DNA of 64,000 nt from Paenarthrobacter sp. AR 02 (GTDB lineage: Bacteria > Actinomycetota > Actinomycetes > Actinomycetales > Micrococcaceae). Each line of letters opens with the position of its first letter. Position 1 is the stretch's first letter. The notes under the pieces were generated by a model. That model was not told where the DNA came from. It saw only the letters and a program-made list of their open reading frames with translations, and made no database searches. The stretch covers positions 94,614 through 158,613 of the forward strand of contig NZ_JAJUKH010000012.1 in the NCBI RefSeq assembly GCF_021538675.1, read 5' to 3'. Below, piece by piece: positions 42,791-50,834 of the stretch. The position numbers were made by a program, and so were the translations under genes.

Positions 42791-43555
42791 TTAGTTCCAC
42801 TTGAACCAGCGGATGGCCGCGGCACCGGCCAGTACCGTCCACAGGAGGAGGACCAGGACGGCGGGCAGGGCGACGCTACCGTGCAGGAACGCTTCCCGCA
42901 TGGCCTCGCCCAACGCTCCGGATGGAAGGTAGTGCACAATGCTCTGCACCAGGGCGGGGAGGCGTTGGGCCGGTACGACGATTCCACCCAGGGCCCCGAA
43001 GAGTATCCACACCAGGTTGGTGATGGCCAGGGTAGCCTCAGGGCGAGCAGTGCCGGCCACCAGCAGACCCAATGCAGTGAAGGACGCAGCGCCTAGCACC
43101 AGCAGGCCAAGTCCAGGAAGCCAGGCTTCGGGACTGGGCTGCCACCCCAGGAAGCCCGCAACGGCCCCCACCACCAGGACCTGGAGTACCAGGACCACCA
43201 GGACTGCCAGGACTTTACCGGCGATCAGCCCGGTCCGGCCGAGGGGAGTGGTGGAGAGGAAACGCAGCACCCCGTAGCGGCGGTCGAAACCCGTGGCGAT
43301 GCCCTGGCCGGTAAAGGCTGTCGACATGGCGCATAGGGCCAGGATTCCTGGAGTGGCAACATCTACCCGGGAACCGCCAAGGCCGTCGAGCAGGGGGGTA
43401 ACAACCAAACCCACCAGCGCCATCAGCGGCAGGACGATCGCGAGGATGAGTTGCTCGCCATTGCGGAGCATAGTGATGGTTTCGTAGCGCCCTTGCTGCA
43501 TGATCCTGCGGGGCAACGAAGCCGGCCCGGCGTTGGGTGTTAGCAGTTTGCTCAT
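42791..43555 (-). CDS. ABC-2 type exporter permease
   Basis: 254 residues with about six membrane helices and the ABC-2 pattern of small drug/lipid exporters (GQGIATGFDRRYGVLRFLSTTPLGRTGLIAGK). Its ATG overlaps the ATPase stop by 4 bases. An ABC-2 pair next to sufR is conserved in actinobacteria (Rv1456c-Rv1458c region in M. tuberculosis). Substrate unknown. Confidence 0.9.
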   Translation of the reverse strand: MSKLLTPNAGPASLPRRIMQQGRYETITMLRNGEQLILAIVLPLMALVGLVVTPLLDGLGGSRVDVATPGILALCAMSTAFTGQGIATGFDRRYGVLRFLSTTPLGRTGLIAGKVLAVLVVLVLQVLVVGAVAGFLGWQPSPEAWLPGLGLLVLGAASFTALGLLVAGTARPEATLAITNLVWILFGALGGIVVPAQRLPALVQSIVHYLPSGALGEAMREAFLHGSVALPAVLVLLLWTVLAGAAAIRWFKWN

Positions 43556-44517
43556 CGGACGTCCCTTCCGGAGATGTCAAGGAACACGTCTTCAAGGCTG
43601 CGGGCTTCCAGTCGCAGCGACGCGGGCATGATGCCCCGTTCAGCCCACCATGCGGTCAGGGCGGCCAGGTCACCTGGAGTGAGTTCGCCGGTAACTGAGT
43701 AACTGCCTGACCGGTTCTCGCTGACCCGCAGCTCGCGGCCAAGGACCCCTGTGAAGTCCAGGCCGGGGGGAGCGTCGAAGTACAGGGTCCGCTCGCCAAT
43801 GCTGGCCTCAGTACCGTGGTCGTGCCGGAGGAGATCGGCAACAGTACCCTCCACGACGTTATGGCCGCCGTCGATGATGTAGACATAATCCGCAAGGCGT
43901 TCGGCGTCGTCCATGAGGTGCGTCGTCAGGACGATCCCCATACCGGCGTCGCGAAGTTCCGCAATCAGGTCGAAGACCACCTGCCGCGATTGCGGATCCA
44001 GTCCCGCGCTTGGCTCATCCAGGAACAGGATTTCGGGGTTTCCCACCAAAGCCGCTGCCAAGGCCAACCGCTGCTTTTGGCCCCCGGAGAGCCGGCGGAC
44101 AGTGGTCCGGCTGAACTGGTTGATGCCGAGCCGCTCCACCAGCGCGTCGATGTCCATGGGGTTTTGGTACATTCCGGCGATGTGCCGAAGCAACGGGATG
44201 GGACGGGCCGACGGCGGCAGGCCACCGTCCTGGAGCATCACGCCGACCCGGGACCTCAGATGGGCACCCGCCGTGTCCGGGTCCTCACCGAGAAGGGAGA
44301 TGCTGCCTCCGGTCCGCTTCTGCAGTCCCTGGGCACACTCAAGGGTGGTGGTCTTGCCTGCGCCATTGGCTCCAAGCAGGGCCGTCACTTGGCCGCGCTC
44401 AGCCACCAGGGACAGTCCGCTGACTACCCGGAGCATTTTGCCGTCAAGGGAGGCCAAAGGGCCTACATCCTTAATTAGTCCGTCTATGGTGAGGACAGGG
44501 GATTCGGGTGATCGCAC
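43552..44517 (-). CDS. ABC exporter ATP-binding protein
   Basis: 321 residues. P-loop LLGANGAGKTTTLE, Q-loop MLQDGG, signature RLSGGQKQRLALAAAL, Walker B EILFLDEPSAGLDP, and H-loop LTTHLMDDAE. The C-terminal part is the DrrA/NatA-like extension. I chose GTG 44517 because TAGAAT lies exactly six bases upstream; a TTG one codon earlier is possible. Partner of the downstream ABC-2 permease; divergent from sufR. Confidence 0.92.
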   Translation of the reverse strand: MRSPESPVLTIDGLIKDVGPLASLDGKMLRVVSGLSLVAERGQVTALLGANGAGKTTTLECAQGLQKRTGGSISLLGEDPDTAGAHLRSRVGVMLQDGGLPPSARPIPLLRHIAGMYQNPMDIDALVERLGINQFSRTTVRRLSGGQKQRLALAAALVGNPEILFLDEPSAGLDPQSRQVVFDLIAELRDAGMGIVLTTHLMDDAERLADYVYIIDGGHNVVEGTVADLLRHDHGTEASIGERTLYFDAPPGLDFTGVLGRELRVSENRSGSYSVTGELTPGDLAALTAWWAERGIMPASLRLEARSLEDVFLDISGRDVR

Positions 44518-44523
44518 CAAAGT

Positions 44524-44529
44524 ATTCTA
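44524..44529 (-). promoter_or_regulatory. -10 element TAGAAT for the leaderless ABC exporter operon
   Basis: On the minus strand TAGAAT, six bases, then GTG. No Shine-Dalgarno. It lies in the 110-base divergent region with sufR, so a regulator bound there could affect both. Confidence 0.55.
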
Positions 44530-44627
44530 CGTGAAGTAGTACGGTCACACTTGGTGGGCAGCCTGAGGTCAGTCTTGCCTTACTGGATGCATGAAACAAA
44601 TTACGACATGATTGTGTTGTGTATTCC

Positions 44628-45449
44628 ATGAGCAGTCCAGTTTCCATGCCCCCTAAACGGCATGCTGCAGCAGCAGGGGCACCCGTTGCCGCGCCTGCGT
44701 TGCCGGACGCGGATGACCGCACCCGTGACCGTGTCCTCAGCGCCGTGCTTGAGAACGGTCCCGTGAGTGCCGCCGAGCTCGGTGATCTCCTCGGATTTAC
44801 GCCCGCCGCTGTTCGCAGGCACCTTGACCACCTGGAACGCTCGGGCGTCATCGAGGTCAAGCGGGTAGCGAAGGCCGGATCCGGCGCCGGCCGCCCCGCA
44901 CGCCGGTACGTGCTCAGCTCCCAAGGACAGTCCAAGCTCGGCGACGACTACCTGAACATCGCCAGTTCCGCGCTCCGGCGCCTCCAGGAGCTGGCCGGCG
45001 AAGACGCGGTCCGCGAGTACGCAGAAGAACGCTTCTCGGATATGGAACGCCGGTACGCCCCGGAAGTGGAAGCGGCAGGGGACGACATCACAGCCCGGGC
45101 CTTGGCCCTGTCAATGGCCCTGAGCCGCGACGGATTCGTCGCTTCAGCTCATTCCATCGAAGCCAAGGCACCCCTTCCTGCGGCATTGTCGAGCGTGCAA
45201 CTGTGCCAGGGACACTGCCCCATCCAGCGGCTCGCTGCGGAATTTCCCGTATTTTGCGACACCGAGACCAAGGTCTTTTCACGCTTGGTCGGTGTCGATG
45301 TCCGGCGGCTGTCCACGCTCGCGCAGGGCGGACACGTCTGCACCACCCATATACCTACCGGGCGCTTGGCTGCCACGGTGCCTACAGGCGTCGAAGTGCA
45401 GTCCGGGAACCCGTACCAGGAATCAAACAACCAGCAAGAAAGGCCGTGA
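44628..45449 (+). CDS. sufR: SufR-type iron-sulfur transcriptional repressor
   Basis: 273 residues. N-terminal winged helix (DRVLSAVLENGPVSAAELGDLLG, FTPAAVRRHLDHLERSG, about 32-74) and four Cys in the second half (C193, C197, C210, C238) placed to hold an Fe-S cluster. In mycobacteria and cyanobacteria SufR represses suf when clusters are sufficient. Start at ATG 44628 (a GTG three codons earlier is possible); no clear Shine-Dalgarno. Stop overlaps the sufB ATG (TGATG). Confidence 0.93.
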   Translation: MSSPVSMPPKRHAAAAGAPVAAPALPDADDRTRDRVLSAVLENGPVSAAELGDLLGFTPAAVRRHLDHLERSGVIEVKRVAKAGSGAGRPARRYVLSSQGQSKLGDDYLNIASSALRRLQELAGEDAVREYAEERFSDMERRYAPEVEAAGDDITARALALSMALSRDGFVASAHSIEAKAPLPAALSSVQLCQGHCPIQRLAAEFPVFCDTETKVFSRLVGVDVRRLSTLAQGGHVCTTHIPTGRLAATVPTGVEVQSGNPYQESNNQQERP

Positions 45450-46912
45450 TGACGGACCAAATAGCAGAGAAAGCGGTAGCCGACGGCACTGTGATCTCGG
45501 AGATTCTGGAGAAGAATCCCGAACTGCACGGTATCGGAAACTACGAGTACGGCTGGGCCGACAAAAACGACGTAGGCGCAAATGCCCGTCGTGGCCTCAA
45601 CGAGGAGGTCGTCCGCGACATCTCCTCGAAGAAGAACGAGCCCGAATGGATGCTCGATCTGCGCCTCAAAGGCCTGAAGTACTTCGACCGCAAGCCCATG
45701 CCCACCTGGGGTGCAGACCTCTCCGGCATCGACTTCGACAACATCAAGTACTTTGTGCGTTCCACCGAGAAGCAGGCGGCAACGTGGGAAGACCTTCCCG
45801 AAGACATCCGCAACACGTACGAGAAGCTCGGCATCCCCGAAGCTGAGCGCAGCCGCTTGGTATCCGGTGTCGCGGCACAGTACGAATCCGAGGTCGTGTA
45901 CCACCAGATCCGTGAGGACCTGGAAGCCCAGGGCGTCATCTTCCTGGACACCGACACCGCACTGCGCGAGCACCCCGAGATCTTCCAGGAGTACTTCGGC
46001 ACCGTCATCCCGGTGGGCGATAACAAGTTCGCTTCGCTGAACACTTCCGTATGGTCCGGTGGATCATTCGTGTACGTACCGAAGGGGGTGCACGTCGATA
46101 TCCCGCTGCAGGCCTACTTCCGAATCAACACCGAAAACATGGGCCAGTTCGAGCGCACGCTCATCATCGCCGACGAAGACTCCTACGTTCACTACATCGA
46201 AGGTTGCACGGCTCCGATCTACACCTCGGATTCCCTGCACTCGGCGGTTGTGGAGATCGTGGTGAAGAAGGGCGCACGCGTCCGCTACACCACCATCCAG
46301 AACTGGTCCAACAACGTGTACAACCTGGTGACCAAACGCGCCATCTGCGAAGAGGGTGCCACCATGGAGTGGATCGATGGCAACATCGGTTCCAAGGTGA
46401 CCATGAAGTACCCGGCCGTCTACCTCGTTGGCGAGCACGCCAAGGGTGAGACGCTCTCCATCGCCTTCGCAGGCGAGGGCCAGCACCAGGACACGGGTTC
46501 CAAGATGGTTCACATCGCCCCGAACACCAAGAGCTCCATCATTTCCAAGTCCGTGGCCCGCGGCGGCGGCCGTGCAGCTTACCGCGGCCTGGTCCAGGTC
46601 CGCGAGGGCGCCAAGCACTCGGCCAACACGGTCCGTTGCGATGCCCTCCTGGTGGACACCATTTCCCGCTCGGATACGTACCCGTACATCGACATCCGCG
46701 AGGATGACGTTGTCATGGGCCACGAGGCCACCGTTTCCCGCGTCAGCGAAGAGCAGCTCTTCTATCTGATGTCCCGCGGCATGCCCGAAGACGAGGCCAT
46801 GGCCATGATCGTGCGCGGCTTCATCGAGCCGATCGCCCGTGAACTCCCCATGGAATACGCCCTTGAGCTGAACCGCTTGATTGAACTGCAGATGGAAGGG
46901 TCCGTCGGTTAA
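45449..46912 (+). CDS. sufB: Fe-S cluster assembly protein SufB
   Basis: 487 residues, scaffold subunit of the SufBC2D complex. Typical stretches include GIGNYEYGWADKN, NTSVWSGGSFVYVPKGV, the Cys-bearing YIEGCTAPIY, and SRSDTYPYIDIREDDV. Start chosen at the ATG overlapping the sufR stop, with gaaagg before it; the longer frame lies wholly inside sufR. sufD follows after 2 bases. Confidence 0.97.
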   Translation: MTDQIAEKAVADGTVISEILEKNPELHGIGNYEYGWADKNDVGANARRGLNEEVVRDISSKKNEPEWMLDLRLKGLKYFDRKPMPTWGADLSGIDFDNIKYFVRSTEKQAATWEDLPEDIRNTYEKLGIPEAERSRLVSGVAAQYESEVVYHQIREDLEAQGVIFLDTDTALREHPEIFQEYFGTVIPVGDNKFASLNTSVWSGGSFVYVPKGVHVDIPLQAYFRINTENMGQFERTLIIADEDSYVHYIEGCTAPIYTSDSLHSAVVEIVVKKGARVRYTTIQNWSNNVYNLVTKRAICEEGATMEWIDGNIGSKVTMKYPAVYLVGEHAKGETLSIAFAGEGQHQDTGSKMVHIAPNTKSSIISKSVARGGGRAAYRGLVQVREGAKHSANTVRCDALLVDTISRSDTYPYIDIREDDVVMGHEATVSRVSEEQLFYLMSRGMPEDEAMAMIVRGFIEPIARELPMEYALELNRLIELQMEGSVG

Positions 46913-46914
46913 CA

Positions 46915-48228
46915 ATGACTGATATCACAACAGAAAAGGCGCGCATCGGCGCGCCCTCGGCCCAGCCGTTTATCGACGGCTTCACCGAGGAAGGCGAGAA
47001 CCTCTCGCCCGTCAACACCGGAACAAACACCAGCACGACGGCGGAGCAGCCTTCCGCCGGCCCGCTCGGTGGCGCTTCGGCCAAGAGCCACTCGCACGGT
47101 GGCGGCGTGGGCATCCCTGACAGCTCCCGTGCAGGCCGTCTCACTTCGTACAAGCTGGCTGACTTCAAGCCGTTGAACGGCCTCGAGGAAGACTGGCGCT
47201 TCACCCCGCTGAAGCGCCTGCGCGGCCTCCACACCGAGGTGCTCAACGGTGCAGCTCCCACTGTCAGCGTCACGGCGCCTGCCGGCGTCGTGGTTGAGAC
47301 TGTTGGCCGCGACGACAAGCGGATTGGCCAGGCAGCAATCCCGGAGGACCTCGTGTCCGCCAATGCGTGGGAGAACTTTGCCGAAGCCACGGTCGTCACC
47401 GTGCCTGCCGAGCTGCAGGCCGAAAGCGAAGTTTCGGTTCTGGTCACCGGCGCCGGCGAGGCACCGTCAGCCCAGCACATCGTGATTGTGGCGGAGCGCT
47501 TCTCCAAGGCTGTTGTCGTCCTCGACCACCAGGGAACTGCCGTGGTGTCCGAGAACGTCGAGATCATCGTCGAAGACGGTGCTGAGCTGACCGTTGTTTC
47601 GCTCCAGGAATGGGCTGACACAGCGGTTCATGCTTCCTCGCAGCAGGCAAAAATCGGCCGCGACGCCAAGTTCAAGCACATCGTGGTCAGCCTTGGCGGC
47701 GACCTCGTGCGTGTTACCCCGTCCACCCGCTTCACCGCACCGGGCGCCGACGTCGAGATGTTCGGTCTCTACTTCGCCGATGCCGGGCAGCACCTGGAGC
47801 AGCGCCTGTTCGTTGACCACGCGGTGGCCAACTGCAAGTCGAGGGTCCTCTACAAGGGCGCACTGCAGGGTCGGAATGCACACAGCGTGTGGGTCGGCGA
47901 CGTCCTCATCCGCAAGGAAGCAGAAGGCACTGACACCTACGAGGCCAACCGCAACCTGGTCCTCACCGATGGCGCCCGCGCAGACTCCGTGCCGAACCTG
48001 GAAATCGAAACCGGTTTGATCGAGGGTGCCGGCCACGCCAGCGCCACCGGCCGCTTCGATGACGAGCACTTGTTCTACCTGATGGCCCGTGGCATTCCCG
48101 AAAAGGTTGCCCGCCGCCTGGTAGTCCGGGGCTTCCTCAACGAGATCATCCAGCAGATCAAGGTTCCGGCAATCGAAGAGCGCCTGACCGCAGCTGTTGA
48201 GCGCGAACTCGCCGCGACCGATAACTAA
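46915..48228 (+). CDS. sufD: Fe-S cluster assembly protein SufD
   Basis: 437 residues, a SufB paralogue: the right-handed beta-helix core (VVLDHQGTAVVSENVEIIVEDGAELTVV pattern) and the conserved end FDDEHLFYLMARGIPEKVARRLVVRGF. It pairs with SufB and SufC. The first 70 residues are low-complexity and His/Ser/Gly-containing (SAKSHSHGGGVG) before family similarity starts. Confidence 0.96.
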   Translation: MTDITTEKARIGAPSAQPFIDGFTEEGENLSPVNTGTNTSTTAEQPSAGPLGGASAKSHSHGGGVGIPDSSRAGRLTSYKLADFKPLNGLEEDWRFTPLKRLRGLHTEVLNGAAPTVSVTAPAGVVVETVGRDDKRIGQAAIPEDLVSANAWENFAEATVVTVPAELQAESEVSVLVTGAGEAPSAQHIVIVAERFSKAVVVLDHQGTAVVSENVEIIVEDGAELTVVSLQEWADTAVHASSQQAKIGRDAKFKHIVVSLGGDLVRVTPSTRFTAPGADVEMFGLYFADAGQHLEQRLFVDHAVANCKSRVLYKGALQGRNAHSVWVGDVLIRKEAEGTDTYEANRNLVLTDGARADSVPNLEIETGLIEGAGHASATGRFDDEHLFYLMARGIPEKVARRLVVRGFLNEIIQQIKVPAIEERLTAAVERELAATDN

Positions 48229-48249
48229 GACAGGCCAGGCAGGACAACC

Positions 48250-48606
48250 ATGAGTGAAGAAACCAAGGGCGAACTGGTATGCAACGCCAATGACATCCAG
48301 GTCAAGCAGGCGCTGCGCGTCCTGATCGATGACTACCCCGTAGCCATCGTGAGGGACTCGATGGGCGAAATCCACGCCATCGGCGATACCTGCTCGCACG
48401 CAGACATCTCACTGTCCGAAGGCGAGGTTGAAGGCTGTGCAATCGAGTGCTGGGGACACGGTTCCCAGTTCGACCTGCGCAGCGGCCAGCCCCTCCAGCT
48501 GCCTGCCTATGACCCCGTCCCGGTTTTCGCCGTCACCATCGATGGCGACGACGTCTACGTGGACGTGACCAACGTTGTGAACGGTGCCTCGGTAGATAAC
48601 TACTGA
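48250..48606 (+). CDS. Rieske-type ferredoxin in the suf operon
   Basis: 118 residues with both Rieske cluster motifs, CSH (Cys48, His50) and CWGH (Cys67, His70). Such non-heme-oxygenase-type ferredoxins are often placed between sufD and sufC in actinobacteria. A role in electron supply or cluster transfer is plausible but not shown. Confidence 0.93.
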   Translation: MSEETKGELVCNANDIQVKQALRVLIDDYPVAIVRDSMGEIHAIGDTCSHADISLSEGEVEGCAIECWGHGSQFDLRSGQPLQLPAYDPVPVFAVTIDGDDVYVDVTNVVNGASVDNY

Positions 48607-48649
48607 GCACTCAGTACCGCCAGACTTACGAACGAAAAGAAAGAAGAGC

Positions 48650-49435
48650 ATGTCAACTCTTGAGATCAAGGACCTGCACGTCAGCATTGAGACGGAGCAG
48701 GGCACCAAGGAGATCCTGAAGGGCGTCAGCCTGACCATCAAGACCGGTGAAACCCACGCGATCATGGGTCCCAACGGTTCGGGCAAGTCCACCCTCGCCT
48801 CCACCATCGCCGGCCACCCGCGTTACACGGTGACCAGCGGTACCATCACCCTGGACGGCGAAGACGTCCTGGAGATGAGCGTCGACGAGCGTGCACGTGC
48901 AGGCGTTTTCCTGGCCATGCAGTACCCGGTAGAGGTTCCCGGCGTGACCATGACCAACTTCCTGCGTACCGCCAAGACCGCAATCGACGGCGAAGCACCG
49001 GCCCTGCGCACCTGGACCAAGGACGTCAAGGCAGCGATGCAGCAGCTTCGCATCGACGCTGACTTCGCGCAGCGCAACGTCAACGAGGGCTTCTCCGGTG
49101 GCGAGAAGAAGCGTGTTGAGATCCTTCAGCTGGAACTCTTCAAGCCGAAGTTCGCCGTCCTCGACGAGACCGACTCCGGCCTCGACGTCGACGCCCTGAA
49201 GGTTGTATCTGAAGGCGTTAACCGCGCGCACGAAACGGGCAACATGGGCACCCTGCTCATCACCCACTACACGCGCATCCTGCGCTACATCAAGCCCGAC
49301 TTCGTTCACGTCTTCGTTGACGGCAAAGTTGTGGAAGAGGGCGGCCCCGAGTTGGCAGACCGCCTTGAAGAAGAGGGCTACGACCGCTACGCCGCAGGCG
49401 CCGGCGTTGCCGTTGCTCCTGCCGTACAGGCCTAG
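48650..49435 (+). CDS. sufC: Fe-S assembly ATPase SufC
   Basis: 261 residues. P-loop GPNGSGKST (40-48), the SufC-specific signature FSGGEKKRVEILQ, Walker B FAVLDETDSGLDVD and the switch ITHYTRIL. It powers SufBCD rearrangement. Next is sufT after 13 bases; the usual sufS and sufU are absent from this position. Confidence 0.98.
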   Translation: MSTLEIKDLHVSIETEQGTKEILKGVSLTIKTGETHAIMGPNGSGKSTLASTIAGHPRYTVTSGTITLDGEDVLEMSVDERARAGVFLAMQYPVEVPGVTMTNFLRTAKTAIDGEAPALRTWTKDVKAAMQQLRIDADFAQRNVNEGFSGGEKKRVEILQLELFKPKFAVLDETDSGLDVDALKVVSEGVNRAHETGNMGTLLITHYTRILRYIKPDFVHVFVDGKVVEEGGPELADRLEEEGYDRYAAGAGVAVAPAVQA

Positions 49436-49448
49436 TTAGGATCATTCC

Positions 49449-49781
49449 ATGACCGAAATCAACGCGGCGCGCACCAGCCTCGAAGACGTCGAGGAAGCGC
49501 TCAAGGACGTCATTGACCCGGAACTTGGAGTCAATGTCGTGGACTTGGGACTCCTCTACGGGCTCAAGTACTCCGAAGAGGACGGCGCCCTCCTGATCGA
49601 CATGACACTGACAACAGCGGCCTGCCCGTTGACGGACGTGCTTGAAGAGCAGGTCGGCAAGTCCCTTGACGGAGTCGTTGACGATTGGCGCCTGAACTGG
49701 GTTTGGATGCCGCCGTGGGGTCCCGAGCGGATCACCGACGACGGCAAGGACCAGATGCGGGCCCTCGGCTTCAACATCTGA
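49449..49781 (+). CDS. sufT: SufT / DUF59 metal-sulfur cluster assembly factor
   Basis: 110 residues of the MIP18/PaaD family: DPELGVNVVDLGLLYG and TLTTAACPLTD with the conserved Cys59. It aids maturation of Fe-S proteins. Last gene of the suf unit, followed by a strong two-way terminator. Confidence 0.93.
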   Translation: MTEINAARTSLEDVEEALKDVIDPELGVNVVDLGLLYGLKYSEEDGALLIDMTLTTAACPLTDVLEEQVGKSLDGVVDDWRLNWVWMPPWGPERITDDGKDQMRALGFNI

Positions 49782-49810
49782 TCAGCATGTTTCACCCGCT
49801 GCCGGCGGGC

Positions 49811-49851
49811 AAAAGAATGGTTCCGGGCGCTGTGCCCGGAACCATTCTTTT
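49811..49851. terminator. Bidirectional terminator between sufT and the zinc peptidase gene
   Basis: A perfect 18-bp stem (aaaagaatggttccgggc / its complement) with loop gctgt. Four A precede and four T follow, so it works for both converging genes. Confidence 0.93.
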
Positions 49852-49867
49852 GTTAACGCCCGGCTAC

Positions 49868-50773
49868 CTAGGGAGCCGCAACTCCGAACGTGTCGCACTT
49901 GTTGATGTCACCCGTGGAGTAGCCCTGGTAGAACCACTTTTGCCGTTGGGCGCTGGAACCGTGCGTCCATGATTCAGGGGACACACGTCCGGTAGCCGCC
50001 TTTTGGATGCGGTCATCGCCGACGGCGGAGGCAGCCGAGAGCGCGTCCTGCAGGTCCTGTTCGGTCAGTGGATCCAGGAACGGCTTACCGCTGGCATCGG
50101 TTTGCGTCGTTGCATGCCGGACCCACAATCCTGCGTAGCAATCGGCCTGCAGTTCCACCCTGACACCACCGGACTGGGGACCCTGCGGGTCCTGCTGGGC
50201 CTTGTCGAGGTTGCCCAGGATGTTCTGCACGTGGTGTCCAAATTCGTGGGCCACCACATATTCCTGCGCCAGGGGACCACCCGAGGAGCCGAAGCGAGTC
50301 ACCAGTTCATCGAAGAAGCCGGGATCGAAATAGGCTTTCACGTCCGTGGGGCAGTAAAAAGGGCCCACATCCGTTGTGGCGGGGCCGCAGCCAGTGTTGG
50401 TTGCTTGGCTGAAAATGACGGTCCCGGGGCGGGAATACTTCACGTTGTACTGGGCCAGATACGTCGGCCAGAACGCGTTGAGGCTGTTCACCGTGCCCGT
50501 GATCCGGCAATCCAGTCGCTTGTCGGCGTCGGCGCCTGTCTGGCACTCCTGGAGGCCGCCGGCGCCTGCGGTACCGCTTTCGATGGCAGGCGGTTGGGTA
50601 CCGCCGCCCGTCAGGTCTCCCAGGATGCTGGGGTTGATCCCGAAAAGGGCCAGGAGCAACACCACAATGCCGCCACCGATTCCACCACCGATCTTGGTTC
50701 CGCGGCCCATCCCGCTGCCACGTCGGTCTTCCACCTGGGAAGGGTCAAGCTGCGCACCGTCATTGAAACTCAT
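49868..50773 (-). CDS. Membrane-anchored neutral zinc metallopeptidase (YpfJ family)
   Basis: 301 residues. One membrane helix (about 31-44) follows a short Gly-rich cytoplasmic tail. The zinc motif HEFGH (176-180) and downstream QADCYAG match the YpfJ/KPN_02809 family, with the catalytic domain outside the cell. Four Cys may form disulfides. Start at ATG 50773, six bases after a -10; the longer frame runs into the neighbouring promoter. Substrate unknown. Confidence 0.92.
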   Translation of the reverse strand: MSFNDGAQLDPSQVEDRRGSGMGRGTKIGGGIGGGIVVLLLALFGINPSILGDLTGGGTQPPAIESGTAGAGGLQECQTGADADKRLDCRITGTVNSLNAFWPTYLAQYNVKYSRPGTVIFSQATNTGCGPATTDVGPFYCPTDVKAYFDPGFFDELVTRFGSSGGPLAQEYVVAHEFGHHVQNILGNLDKAQQDPQGPQSGGVRVELQADCYAGLWVRHATTQTDASGKPFLDPLTEQDLQDALSAASAVGDDRIQKAATGRVSPESWTHGSSAQRQKWFYQGYSTGDINKCDTFGVAAP

Positions 50774-50779
50774 ACAGTC

Positions 50780-50785
50780 AGAATA
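50780..50785 (-). promoter_or_regulatory. -10 element TATTCT for the leaderless zinc peptidase gene
   Basis: On the minus strand TATTCT, six bases, then ATG. It is back-to-back with the ligase promoter 37 bases away. Confidence 0.55.
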
Positions 50786-50821
50786 GACGTCACTTTTGGT
50801 GCTTGGTGTTGGACACTGCCG

Positions 50822-50827
50822 TAAAAT
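50822..50827 (+). promoter_or_regulatory. -10 element TAAAAT for the leaderless acyl-CoA ligase gene
   Basis: TAAAAT is followed by seven bases and the ATG. No Shine-Dalgarno. TTGG sequences upstream (50796, 50803) do not give ideal -35 spacing. Confidence 0.5.
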
Positions 50828-50834
50828 TGGCTGG

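Noticed and set aside
44518..44627. SufR operator
   Set aside because: Looked for ACACT-N5-TGTGA and CAAC-N6-GTTG types; only half-sites are present, so no site is called.
45203..45448. N-terminal extension of SufB
   Set aside because: Entirely inside sufR in another frame; SufB similarity starts at the ATG overlapping the sufR stop.
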